Source: Oceaniglobus ichthyenteri
GTDB taxonomy: Bacteria; Pseudomonadota; Alphaproteobacteria; Rhodobacterales; Rhodobacteraceae
DNA: 64,000 nt
NCBI RefSeq assembly: GCF_003057885.1
Contig: NZ_QAGK01000004.1
Coordinates: 240,566 to 304,565, forward strand
Direction: 5' to 3'
Shown: positions 43,946 to 53,798 of the stretch, piece after piece
Layout of the letters: each line of letters opens with the position of its first letter
Numbering within the stretch: position 1 is the first letter of the stretch
Notes under the pieces: model-generated
Databases searched by the model: none
Told to the model about the DNA's origin: nothing
Seen by the model: only the letters and a program-made list of their open reading frames with translations
Position numbers and translations under genes: made by a program

Positions 43946-45565
43946 GTGGCGCGATCACTCATGGCAGCATTTGGCGAAGCCTTCAAACGTGACGAAACCA
44001 GTGTCGATCTGAACGCCAACCGCATCAAGATCGAGGTTTTGTCAGGTTTGACCGTGGCCCTGGCCCTGGTCCCCGAGGCGGTGGCCTTTGCTTTTGTGGC
44101 AGGGGTGCATCCGTTGGTGGGGCTTTATGCGGCGTTTATCGTCGGGCTGATCACGGCGCTGATCGGCGGGCGGCCTGGCATGATTTCGGGCGCGACGGGC
44201 GCTTTGGCGGTGGTGATGGTATCACTCGTGGCGCAACACGGGGTGGAATATCTGTTCGCGACGGTTGTGTTGATGGGGGCAATCCAGATTTTCGTCGGGG
44301 TGATGAAATGGGGCAAATTCATTCGCCTTGTGCCCCATCCGGTGATGTTGGGCTTTGTGAACGGGCTGGCCATCGTGATTTTTCTGGCCCAGTTGACCCA
44401 GTTTCAGGTGCCAGGCACGGCCGAGGTGGGCGCGCATGGGATGACCGGTGGACAGTGGATGTCAGGCTGGCCCCTGGTTGTGATGCTGGGTCTGACCGCG
44501 CTGACCATGTTCATCATCTGGGTGATGCCGCGCCTGACCTCGGCCATTCCCGCGCCTTTGGCCGGGATCGGGATTGTTGCGGGAATCGTGATCATTTTTG
44601 GCATCGACGTGCCGCGCGTGGGTGATTTGGCCAGCATTCAGGGCGGTTTGCCCAGCTTTCACATTCCCATGGTGCCGCTGACCTATGAAACCTTTGCGAT
44701 TATTTTACCTTATGCGCTGATCCTTGCGGCGATTGGTCTGATCGAAAGTTTGCTGACCCTGAACCTTGTGGGTGAAATCACTGGCAACCGCGGCGGGGCC
44801 AGTCAGGAATGTGTGGCCCAGGGTGTGGCCAATACCGTGACCGGCTTTTTCGGTGGCATGGGCGGCTGTGCGATGATTGGGCAGTCGATGATCAACGTCA
44901 AATCCGGTGGGCGCACGCGCATTGCCGGGGTGGCGGCGGCGCTGTTTTTGCTGACGTTTATCGTGGTGGCCAGCCCGGTAATTGAAATCATCCCTCTGGC
45001 CGCTTTGGTCGGGGTGATGTTCATGGTGGTGATTGGCACCTTCGCCTGGAACAGTCTGATGATCCTGCGCAAGGTGCCGCTGACCGATTCGTTTGTGATT
45101 GTGCTGGTTACGGTGGTTACGGTGCTGACCGATCTGGCCACGGCGGTTGTGGTGGGTGTGATCGTGTCGGCCTTGGCCTATGCCTGGCAGAATGCCAGCC
45201 GAATTCACGCCAAAACCTATGTCACGCCGGAAGGGGCCAAGGTATATCAGGTGCAGGGGCCGCTGTTTTTTGGCTCGACCGATGGGTTCACCGAATTGTT
45301 CACGCCGCAGGCCGACCCTGAAGTGGTGATCGTTGATTTTGCCGACAGCCGGGTTGCCGACCAATCCGCCCTGACCGCGATCGAGGCGATGGCGGCGAAA
45401 TATGAGGCCGCAGGCAAACGGTTGCAATTGCGCCACCTCAGCCGCGACTGCCATGAATTGTTGACCAAAGCGGGCCAATTGATGGTGGATAGCGATGATG
45501 ACCCCGATTACCAGATCGCCACCGATTACGGCGTGCGCACGGGTCAGTTGGGCGCGGGGCACTAG
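43946..45565 (+). CDS. SulP-family inorganic anion transporter with STAS domain
   Basis: The 539-residue protein has an N-terminal transmembrane domain of about 12 spans, starting EVLSGLTVALALVPEAVAFA, and the SulP segment GCAMIGQSMINVKSGGRTR. A C-terminal STAS domain follows (VIVDFADSRVADQSALTAIE). It moves sulfate, bicarbonate or similar anions; the substrate is not clear from sequence. A GTG at 43946 with ACGAGG upstream is the likely start, with an ATG at 43961 as alternative. Confidence 0.9.
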   Translation: MARSLMAAFGEAFKRDETSVDLNANRIKIEVLSGLTVALALVPEAVAFAFVAGVHPLVGLYAAFIVGLITALIGGRPGMISGATGALAVVMVSLVAQHGVEYLFATVVLMGAIQIFVGVMKWGKFIRLVPHPVMLGFVNGLAIVIFLAQLTQFQVPGTAEVGAHGMTGGQWMSGWPLVVMLGLTALTMFIIWVMPRLTSAIPAPLAGIGIVAGIVIIFGIDVPRVGDLASIQGGLPSFHIPMVPLTYETFAIILPYALILAAIGLIESLLTLNLVGEITGNRGGASQECVAQGVANTVTGFFGGMGGCAMIGQSMINVKSGGRTRIAGVAAALFLLTFIVVASPVIEIIPLAALVGVMFMVVIGTFAWNSLMILRKVPLTDSFVIVLVTVVTVLTDLATAVVVGVIVSALAYAWQNASRIHAKTYVTPEGAKVYQVQGPLFFGSTDGFTELFTPQADPEVVIVDFADSRVADQSALTAIEAMAAKYEAAGKRLQLRHLSRDCHELLTKAGQLMVDSDDDPDYQIATDYGVRTGQLGAGH

Positions 45566-45573
45566 GCCCCGCG
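45553..45573. terminator. Hairpin at the end of the SulP gene
   Basis: CGCGGGGC-ACTAG-GCCCCGCG is a perfect eight-base stem whose loop contains the SulP stop codon. It lies between converging genes and has no T-run. Confidence 0.4.
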
Positions 45574-45609
45574 AAGGGCGCGGCGTCTGATTGGCAACAT
45601 TCGCCGCGT

Positions 45610-46269
45610 TTAGTTTGGGTTTACCGCCCGCGCCAATGCGGCGACGTCGCCCTGTTCGATCAACGTAATGTGGCGTGCGATTTTCTCAGTCGGCCAATGC
45701 CACCATGCCACGTCGTTCAACATGTCGATCTGGGCCGCAGAAAACCGCATTTTTACGATTGCAGCAGGGTTGCCGGTGACAATGGCATAATCGGGCACGG
45801 TGCCGCGCACCACCGCCCCCGCCCCGACAATCACACCATTGCCGATCTGCGCACCCGGCAGCACGATGGCACCATACCCCAACCACACATCATGGCCGAT
45901 CACCGTGTCGCGGGTGTCGGGGGCGATGGTGCTGTCGCGGGCGGTATCAAACACCTGAAACGGGAACGTGCTGATCCCGGTGGTGGCGTGGTTGGCCGAT
46001 GCGGTGATGAACCGCACACCATGCGCAATCTGGCAAAACCTGCCGATGCGCAGGGTTTCTTTCGAAAACGCAAACAGATACGGGGCAAGCCGGGTCGCCC
46101 AGCCTTCGGGCGTATCGGGCGGATCGAAATCCGACGCATAGGTATAATCGCCCACCTCAAATTGTACCGGTCGGGGGCATTGCGACAGGTGCACTGTGCC
46201 CGCGTGGGGCGTGCCATCGGGCAGAATGATCGGATGGCGCGCAGTGGGATCTGGCAGAGGTGCCTTCAC
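45610..46269 (-). CDS. Xenobiotic acetyltransferase-type (CatB/VatD-like) left-handed beta-helix protein
   Basis: The 219-residue protein has hexapeptide repeats (IGRFCQIAHGVRFI, IGHDVWLGYGAIVLPGAQIG, VIVGAGAVVRG) and the acetyl-CoA/catalytic segment ITASANHATTGISTFPF, which contains the active-site histidine of the XAT group. C-terminal WWHWPTEKIARH is typical. Such proteins acetylate chloramphenicol, streptogramins or unknown hydroxyl acceptors, and a resistance role is not proven here. Its start overlaps the stop of the flavin reductase gene (ATGA). Confidence 0.88.
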   Translation of the reverse strand: MKAPLPDPTARHPIILPDGTPHAGTVHLSQCPRPVQFEVGDYTYASDFDPPDTPEGWATRLAPYLFAFSKETLRIGRFCQIAHGVRFITASANHATTGISTFPFQVFDTARDSTIAPDTRDTVIGHDVWLGYGAIVLPGAQIGNGVIVGAGAVVRGTVPDYAIVTGNPAAIVKMRFSAAQIDMLNDVAWWHWPTEKIARHITLIEQGDVAALARAVNPN

Positions 46270-46874
46270 GATTCACCGGGGCGTTTCAGGGAAAACACAT
46301 CGCGCACATGGGAATAATCGCGATAGCCAAGGCGCGTCAGGGGTTGAAATGTGGTCACGTCAAAGATGCCGTCGATGATGCAATCGTCGCGCAGGTGAAC
46401 GCCGATCACCTCGCCAAAGACGGCGAAATTGGCCTCTCCGGGGAGCTGCAATATCTGGGTCAACCTGCATTCCAGATTGGCAGGGGCGTTGGCGACGCGC
46501 GAACACGCAATCGTGTCGCATTCGGCGCGGGTGATCCCGGCCTTGGTGAATTCATCCACATCCCGCGGCCATGGCCCCGATGTCAGGTTCATTGCGTCGC
46601 GCATGGCGTATTCCACCATGTTGACACAGAACACGCCGGTGTCGCGGATATTTGCAACGCTGTCTTTGGTGCCGTCACGGTCGGGTTTGGCGCTGGTGCT
46701 GGCAAACATTACCTGCGGCGGGACATAGGCAACAGCGTTGAAAAACGAATAGGGTGCCAGGTTTTCCTGACCATCGCTGCCCCTTGTGCTGATCCAGCCA
46801 ATCGGGCGCGGCGTTACGATGGCGTTGAACGGATTATGGGGCAGGCCGTGGCCATCCTTGGGGTGATAGAACAT
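46266..46874 (-). CDS. Flavin reductase-like (FMN-binding) protein
   Basis: The 202-residue protein has the split-barrel FMN-binding fold with NAIVTPRPIGWIST at the start and NLAPYSFFNAVAYVPPQVMF. This subgroup is often annotated as a flavoprotein oxidoreductase or an FMN reductase feeding a monooxygenase. No oxygenase is nearby. It is co-transcribed with the acetyltransferase that follows on the minus strand. Confidence 0.87.
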   Translation of the reverse strand: MFYHPKDGHGLPHNPFNAIVTPRPIGWISTRGSDGQENLAPYSFFNAVAYVPPQVMFASTSAKPDRDGTKDSVANIRDTGVFCVNMVEYAMRDAMNLTSGPWPRDVDEFTKAGITRAECDTIACSRVANAPANLECRLTQILQLPGEANFAVFGEVIGVHLRDDCIIDGIFDVTTFQPLTRLGYRDYSHVRDVFSLKRPGES

Positions 46875-46955
46875 TTGGCATCCTCAGGGCTAATGCGGTT
46901 TGAACCGGTGTTAACCCCGTGATACCCCGCTGGCCAGTGCGAACAGGGGGCAGGG

Positions 46956-47441
46956 GTGATCCGGCTAGACGAAGAAACGCCAGAGGACTGGTGGGAGGTT
47001 GAGGCGCTGTATGACCTGTGTTTCGCGCCCGGGCGCGAGGCGCTGTCGTCGTATCGGTTGCGCGATGGGGTGCCGCCGGTGCGCGATTTGTGTCTGGTGG
47101 CGCGGAATGAACACGGCGCCTTGGCGGCGGTGATCCGATATTGGCCGGTGCGGATCGGCGATAAACCGGCGCTGTTGCTGGGTCCGATTGCGGTGCACCC
47201 CACCCACCAGGGCGAAGGTCTGGGCGCGCTGGTGATGATGGAGAGCCTGGCGCTGGCCGGGCCATTGGGGTGGGAGCGGGTGATGTTGGTGGGAGATGCG
47301 CCTTATTACGGGCGCTTTGGATTTTCGCGCCTTGAGGGGGTGGAAATGCCGCCGCCGACCAATCCGGACCGGGTTTTGGGCCTGGCGCTGCATCCCGGCG
47401 CCTGGGATGGTGTGAGCGGCCGGGTGGAAAAGGCCAGGTGA
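46956..47441 (+). CDS. GNAT acetyltransferase, YhbS-like
   Basis: The 161-residue protein has the acetyl-CoA motif IAVHPTHQGEGLGALVM and the later VMLVGDAPYYGRFGFSR that marks the YhbS-like group. It starts at a GTG after AGGGGTG. The substrate is unknown. The next gene on the same strand follows 36 bases later. Confidence 0.85.
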   Translation: MIRLDEETPEDWWEVEALYDLCFAPGREALSSYRLRDGVPPVRDLCLVARNEHGALAAVIRYWPVRIGDKPALLLGPIAVHPTHQGEGLGALVMMESLALAGPLGWERVMLVGDAPYYGRFGFSRLEGVEMPPPTNPDRVLGLALHPGAWDGVSGRVEKAR

Positions 47442-47477
47442 CTTGCCAAACCGACATTGGCATCCCATTTAACCGAT

Positions 47478-48263
47478 ATGACCCAGAATGATGTAAAAGA
47501 CCCGCCCGACATGGGCGAATTGGACCCCGAAACACGCGCCGCGCTGCAATCGCTGGCGCGCCGGTTCAAAAGTGCCGATGGGATCGGCATGCAGGTTTTG
47601 GCCCTTGTCGGGGGCCAGGCCGAAAATCTGATCGGGAAATTGCCGATGTCCGTGCGCCAGGGGCTGGACGGCGCCACGCGCAGCGCGCTTGAGGTGGCGT
47701 TCAACGCGGCGAGCCGATCACGCGCGTCTGTTTCTGACCGCGCGGATTGGTTGAACACTGTTGTGACCACGGCCATGGGCGCCGCTGGCGGGGCAGGGGG
47801 CCTGCCCACGGCATTGGCGGAACTTCCGGTCACGACCACGGTTTTGCTGCGCGCCATTCAAGGAATTGCGGCGGATTACAAATTTGATCCGACAAACGAA
47901 GTGGTGCGGATGCAGTGTCTGCAGGTGTTTTCCGCCGCTGGCCCGCTGGCCCGCGACGATGGCACCGATATTGCGTTTCTGACCACGCGGATCACCCTGA
48001 CCGGGCCTGCGGTACATGGGTTGATCGCGCGGATTGCGCCACGGCTGGCCGTGGTCATGGGGCAGAAATTGGCCACACAAACCGTTCCGGTGATCGGAGC
48101 GGTGGCAGGGGCGGCGACGAATTATGCCTTTACCAGTTATTATCAGGAAATGGCGCGGGTGTATTTCGGATTACGCGCGCTGGCACGCGACGGTGATGTG
48201 GACGTTGAAGTATTGCTGCGCGAATTCAGATTGCTGGTGGATCCGCCCAAGACGCTGAAATGA
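47478..48263 (+). CDS. EcsC family protein
   Basis: The 261-residue protein has the EcsC-type layout: a charged N-terminus, small hydrophobic helices (AMGAAGGAGGLPTALAELPV) and the C-terminal AVAGAATNYAFTSYYQEMARVYFG. Its function is unknown in this group. It probably sits at the membrane. An ATG at 47478 is chosen; an in-frame TTG lies seven codons upstream. Confidence 0.85.
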   Translation: MTQNDVKDPPDMGELDPETRAALQSLARRFKSADGIGMQVLALVGGQAENLIGKLPMSVRQGLDGATRSALEVAFNAASRSRASVSDRADWLNTVVTTAMGAAGGAGGLPTALAELPVTTTVLLRAIQGIAADYKFDPTNEVVRMQCLQVFSAAGPLARDDGTDIAFLTTRITLTGPAVHGLIARIAPRLAVVMGQKLATQTVPVIGAVAGAATNYAFTSYYQEMARVYFGLRALARDGDVDVEVLLREFRLLVDPPKTLK

Positions 48264-48294
48264 TGGTCAGCCTTAAGCAAATGGAGGCGCTTGC

Positions 48295-48327
48295 GCGCCA
48301 CGCGATATTTTGATTGGCGCGTGGCGC
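48295..48327. terminator. Hairpin between convergent EcsC and ptsP genes
   Basis: GCGCCACGCG (48295-48304) pairs perfectly with CGCGTGGCGC (48318-48327) across a 13-base AT-rich loop. It lies between two converging genes and is followed by a T-run at 48370-48375. Confidence 0.55.
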
Positions 48328-48375
48328 TGAGCGGCGCGTGCCATGTGTATGGCGGCGCTGAATGATCGGTTTTTT

Positions 48376-48397
48376 GGATATTTAAGGCAAGAAAAAG
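48376..48397. repeat. GGATATTT 3'-flank element, copy 2
   Basis: GGATATTTAAGGCAAGAAAA lies just after a T6 run and just before the ptsP stop. It is the second of three related copies in the window. Confidence 0.45.
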
Positions 48398-48400
48398 GCC

Positions 48401-50647
48401 CTAGTTCAATTGGCGCAGCCACTCGATAACGTGGCCGCGCACCGACTGTTCGCCGCTGGCGCGGGCGGTTTCGATGACGGTTTTCGCATCGCTCAGATTG
48501 ACCCGGCGCAACAGGTGTTTGACGGGGCCGATTGAAGCGGGGCGCATTGACAGGGTGCGCAGGCCCATGGCTGCGAAACACATTGCCTCGATCGGGCGGC
48601 CGGCGTCTTCGCCGCAGAAGGATACCGGTGTGCTGGTTTCATTGCAGCGGTCGACGATATGTTCGATCATCGACAGGAACGAGACGTTCAGCGTGTCATA
48701 GCGGCGGCGCACGCGTTCGTTTTCACGGTCGGCGGCAAAGAAGAACTGTTTCAGATCGTTGCCACCGATCGAGATGAAATCGGCCATTTCAAAGAACTGT
48801 CGTGGCGCAAAGGCCAGGGATGGCGTTTCCAGCATTGCGCCGATTTTCACATCCGAGGGCAGAGCATGGCCCAGCTTTTTCTCGCGCTCAAGCGCTTCCA
48901 TGACGTGTTGGTGGCCCGCGCGGTATTCATCAAATTGCGCGACAAAGGGAAACATCACCGACAAAGGCCGACCGTTGGCCGCCCGGATCAGCGCCTGAAG
49001 CTGCATGCGCATGACGCCGGGTTTGTCCAGGCCCACCCGGATCGCCCGCCAGCCCAGCGCGGGGTTGGGTTCGTCATCCTGTGGTTTCATATACGACAGC
49101 ACTTTGTCGGACCCGATATCAAGGGTGCGAAACACCACCGGCCGACCCTTGGCGGCGTCAATCACGCGGGAATAAAGTGCGGCCAGTTCGCCCCGGCGGG
49201 GGATATGACTGCGGATCAGGAATTGCAGTTCGGTGCGGAAAAGGCCCACGCCTTCGGCGCCTGAGTTTTCCAGCGATGGCAAATCGGCCATCAGGCCCGC
49301 GTTCATCATCAGGCTGATTGTGGTGCCGCATTGGGCGGTGGCGGGTTCATCGCGGATGCTGGCATAGCGTTCCTGAGCGCTGGCCTGCATGGCGATCTTG
49401 TCGCGAAAGGCCGTGGCGACGCTGTCTTCGGGGCGCAGATGGGCGATGCCTTGATCGCCATCAACCAGAATCCGATCTCCGTTCAATGCCTCGGCGGTGA
49501 TGCGTTCGGCATGAATGACCAGGGGAATCGCCAGGGCGCGTGCGACAATCGCGGCGTGGCTGCCGACCGAGCCTTGTTCAAGCACGATGCCGCGCAGTTT
49601 GCGCCCGTATTCGAGCAATTCGCCGGGGCCGATGTTGCGCGCCACCAGAATCGGGCGGTCGGGCATTTCGGCGCCGGTCTCGCCGCCTTGCCCGGTCAGA
49701 ATGCGCAGCAGGCGATTGGACAGGTCATCCAGATCGTGCAGCCGTTCGCGCAGATAGGGATCGGGAACCGAGCGCAGACGCGCGCGGGCGCTGGATTGTT
49801 CCTTTTCAACCGCGGCCTCGGCGGACAGGCCCAGCGCGATGTCTTCTTGCATCCGCCGCATCCAGCTGCGTGAATTGGCAAACATGCGGTATGTTTCAAG
49901 AACCTGGCGGCTGTCTTTATCGCCGGTTATCGTGTGGCCCATCATTTCATCGACGGACACCCGCAGTTTATCAACTGCCGTGGTCAGGCGTTCTGATTCG
50001 CTGGCTGGATCGTCGGCGATGGGGTTGGTGACAACAACGCGTGGTTCGTGCAGGTACACATAGCCGTCTGCGGTGCCTTCCTGCCCGACGGTGCCGCGAA
50101 ACATGACCGAATTCTGATGGCGCGCGGACAGGGCCGCGCCCTCTCCGACAAAGGCGCCCAGTTCGGTCATTTCGGCCAGAACCATCGCCACAACCTCAAG
50201 CGCGTAGGTTTCATCGTCGCTGAATTTGCGCGCCTCCTTGCCTTGGACGACCAGAACGCCCAACCGTTCGCCCAGTCTTTGGATTGGCACACCAAGGAAG
50301 GATGAATAAATCTCTTCGCCGGTTTCGGGCATGAAGCGGAAGCCGCGCTCTTGTGGGGCGTTGGCGCTGTTGATCGGCTGGCCGGTTTTGGCAACGCGGC
50401 CCACCAATCCTTCGCCCATGCGCATCCTGGTTTGGTGTACGGCGTCGGGGTTCAGCCCTTCGGTGCCGCACAGCTCAAGCGTGTCGGCATCGCGAAACAG
50501 ATAGATGGAACACACTTCGGTGCGCATGGAATCTGCGGTCAGGGCGGTGATCTTGTCCAATCGGGTTTGCCCGGCGCTGTCCTCGGCCAAGGCTTCGCGC
50601 AGACGACCCAGAAGTTTGCGGCTTTCGGTTTGGGTGCTTTGGAACAT
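48401..50647 (-). CDS. ptsP: Phosphoenolpyruvate-protein phosphotransferase PtsP (EI-Ntr)
   Basis: The 748-residue protein has an N-terminal GAF domain (VCSIYLFRDADTLELCGTEG), the phosphohistidine domain with GSVGSHAAIVARALAIP, and the C-terminal PEP-binding barrel with EGVGLFRTELQFL and VSFCGEDAGRP. It starts the nitrogen phosphotransferase cascade, passing phosphate from PEP to NPr and EIIA-Ntr, which in alphaproteobacteria tunes carbon, nitrogen and envelope responses. Homology supports the ATG at 50647. The order lysC then ptsP on the same strand is common in Rhodobacterales; here a phosphodiesterase gene lies between. Confidence 0.93.
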   Translation of the reverse strand: MFQSTQTESRKLLGRLREALAEDSAGQTRLDKITALTADSMRTEVCSIYLFRDADTLELCGTEGLNPDAVHQTRMRMGEGLVGRVAKTGQPINSANAPQERGFRFMPETGEEIYSSFLGVPIQRLGERLGVLVVQGKEARKFSDDETYALEVVAMVLAEMTELGAFVGEGAALSARHQNSVMFRGTVGQEGTADGYVYLHEPRVVVTNPIADDPASESERLTTAVDKLRVSVDEMMGHTITGDKDSRQVLETYRMFANSRSWMRRMQEDIALGLSAEAAVEKEQSSARARLRSVPDPYLRERLHDLDDLSNRLLRILTGQGGETGAEMPDRPILVARNIGPGELLEYGRKLRGIVLEQGSVGSHAAIVARALAIPLVIHAERITAEALNGDRILVDGDQGIAHLRPEDSVATAFRDKIAMQASAQERYASIRDEPATAQCGTTISLMMNAGLMADLPSLENSGAEGVGLFRTELQFLIRSHIPRRGELAALYSRVIDAAKGRPVVFRTLDIGSDKVLSYMKPQDDEPNPALGWRAIRVGLDKPGVMRMQLQALIRAANGRPLSVMFPFVAQFDEYRAGHQHVMEALEREKKLGHALPSDVKIGAMLETPSLAFAPRQFFEMADFISIGGNDLKQFFFAADRENERVRRRYDTLNVSFLSMIEHIVDRCNETSTPVSFCGEDAGRPIEAMCFAAMGLRTLSMRPASIGPVKHLLRRVNLSDAKTVIETARASGEQSVRGHVIEWLRQLN

Positions 50648-50762
50648 CGGTTTGCAAATACTCACAGATCAGGGCCGCGTTCGTTAAATCACACTGCGCC
50701 AGCAAGCGAAACGTGTTTTACGATGGGTTGCGCCAGATGTCGCAGATCGCCCGGCGGTTGTG

Positions 50763-51755
50763 TCAACCGCCCAGACGGTACAGATCGCCCTGAACCGGCA
50801 TGATGATCTTTAGGCCGAGGGTGTTCATCTTGTTCAACTCATCCGTGATGATGTCACGTGGGCTGGGCCCCGTGCGCAAGGAATATTTGACGTGACTGAT
50901 GATGATTGGCAGATCTTTCAGACTGTCGGTGCCGCCTGCATGTTTGGCAAGCACGGCCAGTTCATCCATGATCAACCGGGGGGTGAGGTGACCAAACAAC
51001 AGGGTATCGGGCCGTTCGGACGTGTACGAGCTTTCGATGATGATGCCTTTCAGCGCGCCGGATGCCGCCAGCGGCGCGGTGGCCTGCCACAACGCGGCCA
51101 GATTGCCGCTGTTGTTCACGCGGTCGGGGCCGGTATCGCCCAGACACAGCAGCGCATCATCGCCCGATTGCACCAGAAACGCGGTTGAATCGCGCCCGCT
51201 GTGGGCCAGGGGATAAGCGGTGACCGTCATTTCAGTATCGGCAATTGGCACTGGCGCGCCGGGTGTCAGAACGGTGGCCGCGTATTTGCCAAGGCGCGGT
51301 TCGGCGCCCGTGGTGCCAAAATTGGGCCAGGCGACCCAGTTGAAAATGCTGTCGGCGAAATCATCATGGACCGACTGGATCGCGTAAATCGGTTTGGCGC
51401 TGTCATCGGGTGAGGCCACAATCAGCCCGGCGATGTGATCCATATGGGCATGGCTGATCATATAGCCGCGGATCACATCGGTCAGGGTATGGCCGACGCG
51501 GGTGTAATCCGACCCCTCTGGCACAGTGATCGCACCAAGGTTTCCGGCCGCTTCGGCGGCGATCAGCCCGGCCACCAGCGCGCCGGCATCACAGGTAACT
51601 GCGCGCGCGTCGCCATGGGGGGCAATCATGAAGGCCGAAAGATTACCATCCTGAATGCCGCCCGTGGCGCCCAGAACGGTTACATCAAACCCTTGGGCCA
51701 GGGCGCTCAGCGGTAAAAGGCAGGCGGCAAGCGATAGGGCGAATAGGCGGCGCAT
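50763..51755 (-). CDS. Class II cyclic-nucleotide phosphodiesterase (CpdP-like), periplasmic
   Basis: The 330-residue metallo-beta-lactamase-fold protein has a signal peptide (RRLFALSLAACLLPLSALAQ) and the class II cAMP phosphodiesterase motif ISHAHMDHIAGL (HxHxDH). Later metal ligands are in LAHSGRDS and CLGDTGPD, and IIIESSYTSERP is also present. It would hydrolyse 3',5'-cyclic nucleotides outside the cytoplasm, allowing salvage. The start at 51755 gives the signal peptide. Confidence 0.83.
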   Translation of the reverse strand: MRRLFALSLAACLLPLSALAQGFDVTVLGATGGIQDGNLSAFMIAPHGDARAVTCDAGALVAGLIAAEAAGNLGAITVPEGSDYTRVGHTLTDVIRGYMISHAHMDHIAGLIVASPDDSAKPIYAIQSVHDDFADSIFNWVAWPNFGTTGAEPRLGKYAATVLTPGAPVPIADTEMTVTAYPLAHSGRDSTAFLVQSGDDALLCLGDTGPDRVNNSGNLAALWQATAPLAASGALKGIIIESSYTSERPDTLLFGHLTPRLIMDELAVLAKHAGGTDSLKDLPIIISHVKYSLRTGPSPRDIITDELNKMNTLGLKIIMPVQGDLYRLGG

Positions 51756-51840
51756 CGGGTATCCCTTCATCAATGATCAGGGAAAGGATAGCCCGAATGC
51801 GTAACAGTTTGGCAACTGTTTTATCACAAAGGTTGTGATG

Positions 51841-53076
51841 TCAGACTTTTTCCAGCTCGAAACAATCGTGCAGCGCCTGCACCGCCAGCTCCATATATTT
51901 CCGGTCGATCAACACGGAAATCTTGATTTCCGATGTGGTGATGACCTTGATGTTGATGCCTTCATCGCGCAAGGATTCAAACATGCGCGCTGCCACGCCT
52001 GCATGGCTGCGCATGCCGATCCCCACGACCGAAATTTTGGCCACGTCCTTGTCAGCCACCAGTTCGGAATAATCAATCGCACCGCTGGCACGGGCGCTTT
52101 CCATGGCCTTGGTTGCGCGGTCCACATGATCGACGGGGCAGGAAAACGTCATATCCGTGCGCCCCTCTTCACTGATGTTTTGCACGATCATGTCCACATT
52201 CACGCCGGTTTCGGCCAGGGGGCCGAAAATGGCGGCGGCGATGCCGGGTTTGTCGGCCACTGAAATCAGCGTCATTTTTGCCTCGTCGCGCGAAAAGGCG
52301 ACACCGGCCACGGCCTTGGATTCCATGATTTCCTCCTCATCGCAGACCAGGGTTCCTGCGGTTTCATCGTATTCATCAAAGCTGGACAGGACACGCAGTT
52401 TCACCTTGAACCGCATGGCCAATTCAACGCTGCGGGTTTGCAGAACCTTGGCGCCCAGACTGGCCAGTTCCAACATTTCCTCAAACGCGATCCGGTCGAG
52501 TTTGCGCGCCTTGCTGCTGACCCGGGGGTCGGTGGTGTAAACCCCATCGACATCGGTATAAATATCGCACCGCACCGCATTATGGGCGGCGGCAAAGGCC
52601 ACGGCGGTGGTGTCCGAGCCGCCACGCCCAAGGGTGGTGATGCGGCCTTCGGGGCTGATGCCCTGAAAACCGGCGACCACGGCCACTTTCATGCCTTCGG
52701 CGAATTTGGCATCCATATTGGCGGTCGGAATATCCAGAATACGCGCCGCGCCGTGGGTGCCATTGGTCAGCAATGGCACCTGCCAGCCTTGCCAGCTGCG
52801 CGCCGGAATATCCATTTCCTGAAGGGTCAGCGCCATTAGCCCGGCGGTGACATTTTCGCCGCTGGACACCACGGCGTCATATTCGCGGGCGTCGTAAAAC
52901 GGCGATGTTTCGTTGACCCAGCCGACCAGTTCATTGGTCTTGCCTGCCATTGCCGACACGATCACGATCACTTCGTGACCATTGGCCACCTCGCGGCCAA
53001 TCCGTTTGGCGACCCGTTTGATCCGGTCCAGCGTGGCGACGGAGGTGCCGCCGAATTTCATTACCAGTCGTGTCAT
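51841..53076 (-). CDS. lysC: Aspartate kinase
   Basis: The 411-residue enzyme starts MTRLVMKFGGTSVA, has the catalytic LGRGGSDTTAVA and VSSGENVTAGL, and ends in two ACT domains (LISVADKPGIAAAIFGPL, VVGIGMRSHAGVAARMFE). It makes aspartyl phosphate, the first step to lysine, threonine and methionine. The ACT domains predict feedback control by lysine and threonine. The ATG at 53076 is chosen over one two codons earlier. Confidence 0.94.
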   Translation of the reverse strand: MTRLVMKFGGTSVATLDRIKRVAKRIGREVANGHEVIVIVSAMAGKTNELVGWVNETSPFYDAREYDAVVSSGENVTAGLMALTLQEMDIPARSWQGWQVPLLTNGTHGAARILDIPTANMDAKFAEGMKVAVVAGFQGISPEGRITTLGRGGSDTTAVAFAAAHNAVRCDIYTDVDGVYTTDPRVSSKARKLDRIAFEEMLELASLGAKVLQTRSVELAMRFKVKLRVLSSFDEYDETAGTLVCDEEEIMESKAVAGVAFSRDEAKMTLISVADKPGIAAAIFGPLAETGVNVDMIVQNISEEGRTDMTFSCPVDHVDRATKAMESARASGAIDYSELVADKDVAKISVVGIGMRSHAGVAARMFESLRDEGINIKVITTSEIKISVLIDRKYMELAVQALHDCFELEKV

Positions 53077-53146
53077 GGGCATGGGTCCGTAAAGCTCAGG
53101 TTCGCGGGCTGTTTACGGGCTGTGCCGGGGCGAGGCAAGGGTATGC

Positions 53147-53788
53147 TTAAAGCGGGTGGGCGCGGCCATCCCAGGTTTCAAAACACCCGGTTGTGGCGGG
53201 GGATAATGCGTCAAACCGTGTGCGCAGGCCGCGCGCCGCGTCCTGCGGTGTGACAGCGGCACTCTCGCCCCCCATATCGGTTTGCACCCATCCGGGGTGG
53301 TAAATGCCCACGGCGATGCCTTCGGATTTCAGATCGGTTGCCAGATTGCGCCCGAGATTCAGCGCCGCCGCCTTGGACGCGCGATAGATATAAGAGCCGC
53401 CCGGTGCCAATTCCTGGCTTGCCATCTGGCTGGAGATAATCGCGATCTTGCCACGGGCCGCGCGGATATTGGGCAGCAGCGCCTGAATGGTCAGAAAAAC
53501 ACCGGTGACGTTGACGGCGAATGTTTCACCCCACAGATCGGGCGCGAAACCGGCGGTCAGATCATGCCCCTTGTCCAGATAGATCCCGGCATTGCAGACA
53601 AGCAGCGGCAAGGGCGTATTGCCCAGACTTTTGGCCAAAGCCCGCACGCTGGCCGGATCGCTGACATCCAATGGCAACAGTGCCGGGTCGTTGCGCGCGG
53701 TGCCTTGGGCGGCATAACCCGACGCGCGATAGTCGGCCAAAAGCGCGGCACCGATACCGCGATTGGCTCCGGTGATCAGAACATCCAT
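53147..53788 (-). CDS. Short-chain dehydrogenase/reductase
   Basis: The 213-residue SDR has the cofactor loop ITGANRGIGAAL, CNAGIYL, the catalytic IISSQMAS and YRASKAAALNL. It resembles C-factor/sniffer-like small SDRs. The frame is open far upstream, but the ATG at 53788 with AAGGG ahead gives the complete Rossmann start. It is ten bases after the DUF1178 gene on the same strand. Its substrate is unknown. Confidence 0.87.
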   Translation of the reverse strand: MDVLITGANRGIGAALLADYRASGYAAQGTARNDPALLPLDVSDPASVRALAKSLGNTPLPLLVCNAGIYLDKGHDLTAGFAPDLWGETFAVNVTGVFLTIQALLPNIRAARGKIAIISSQMASQELAPGGSYIYRASKAAALNLGRNLATDLKSEGIAVGIYHPGWVQTDMGGESAAVTPQDAARGLRTRFDALSPATTGCFETWDGRAHPL

Positions 53789-53798
53789 TGTAAGGCCC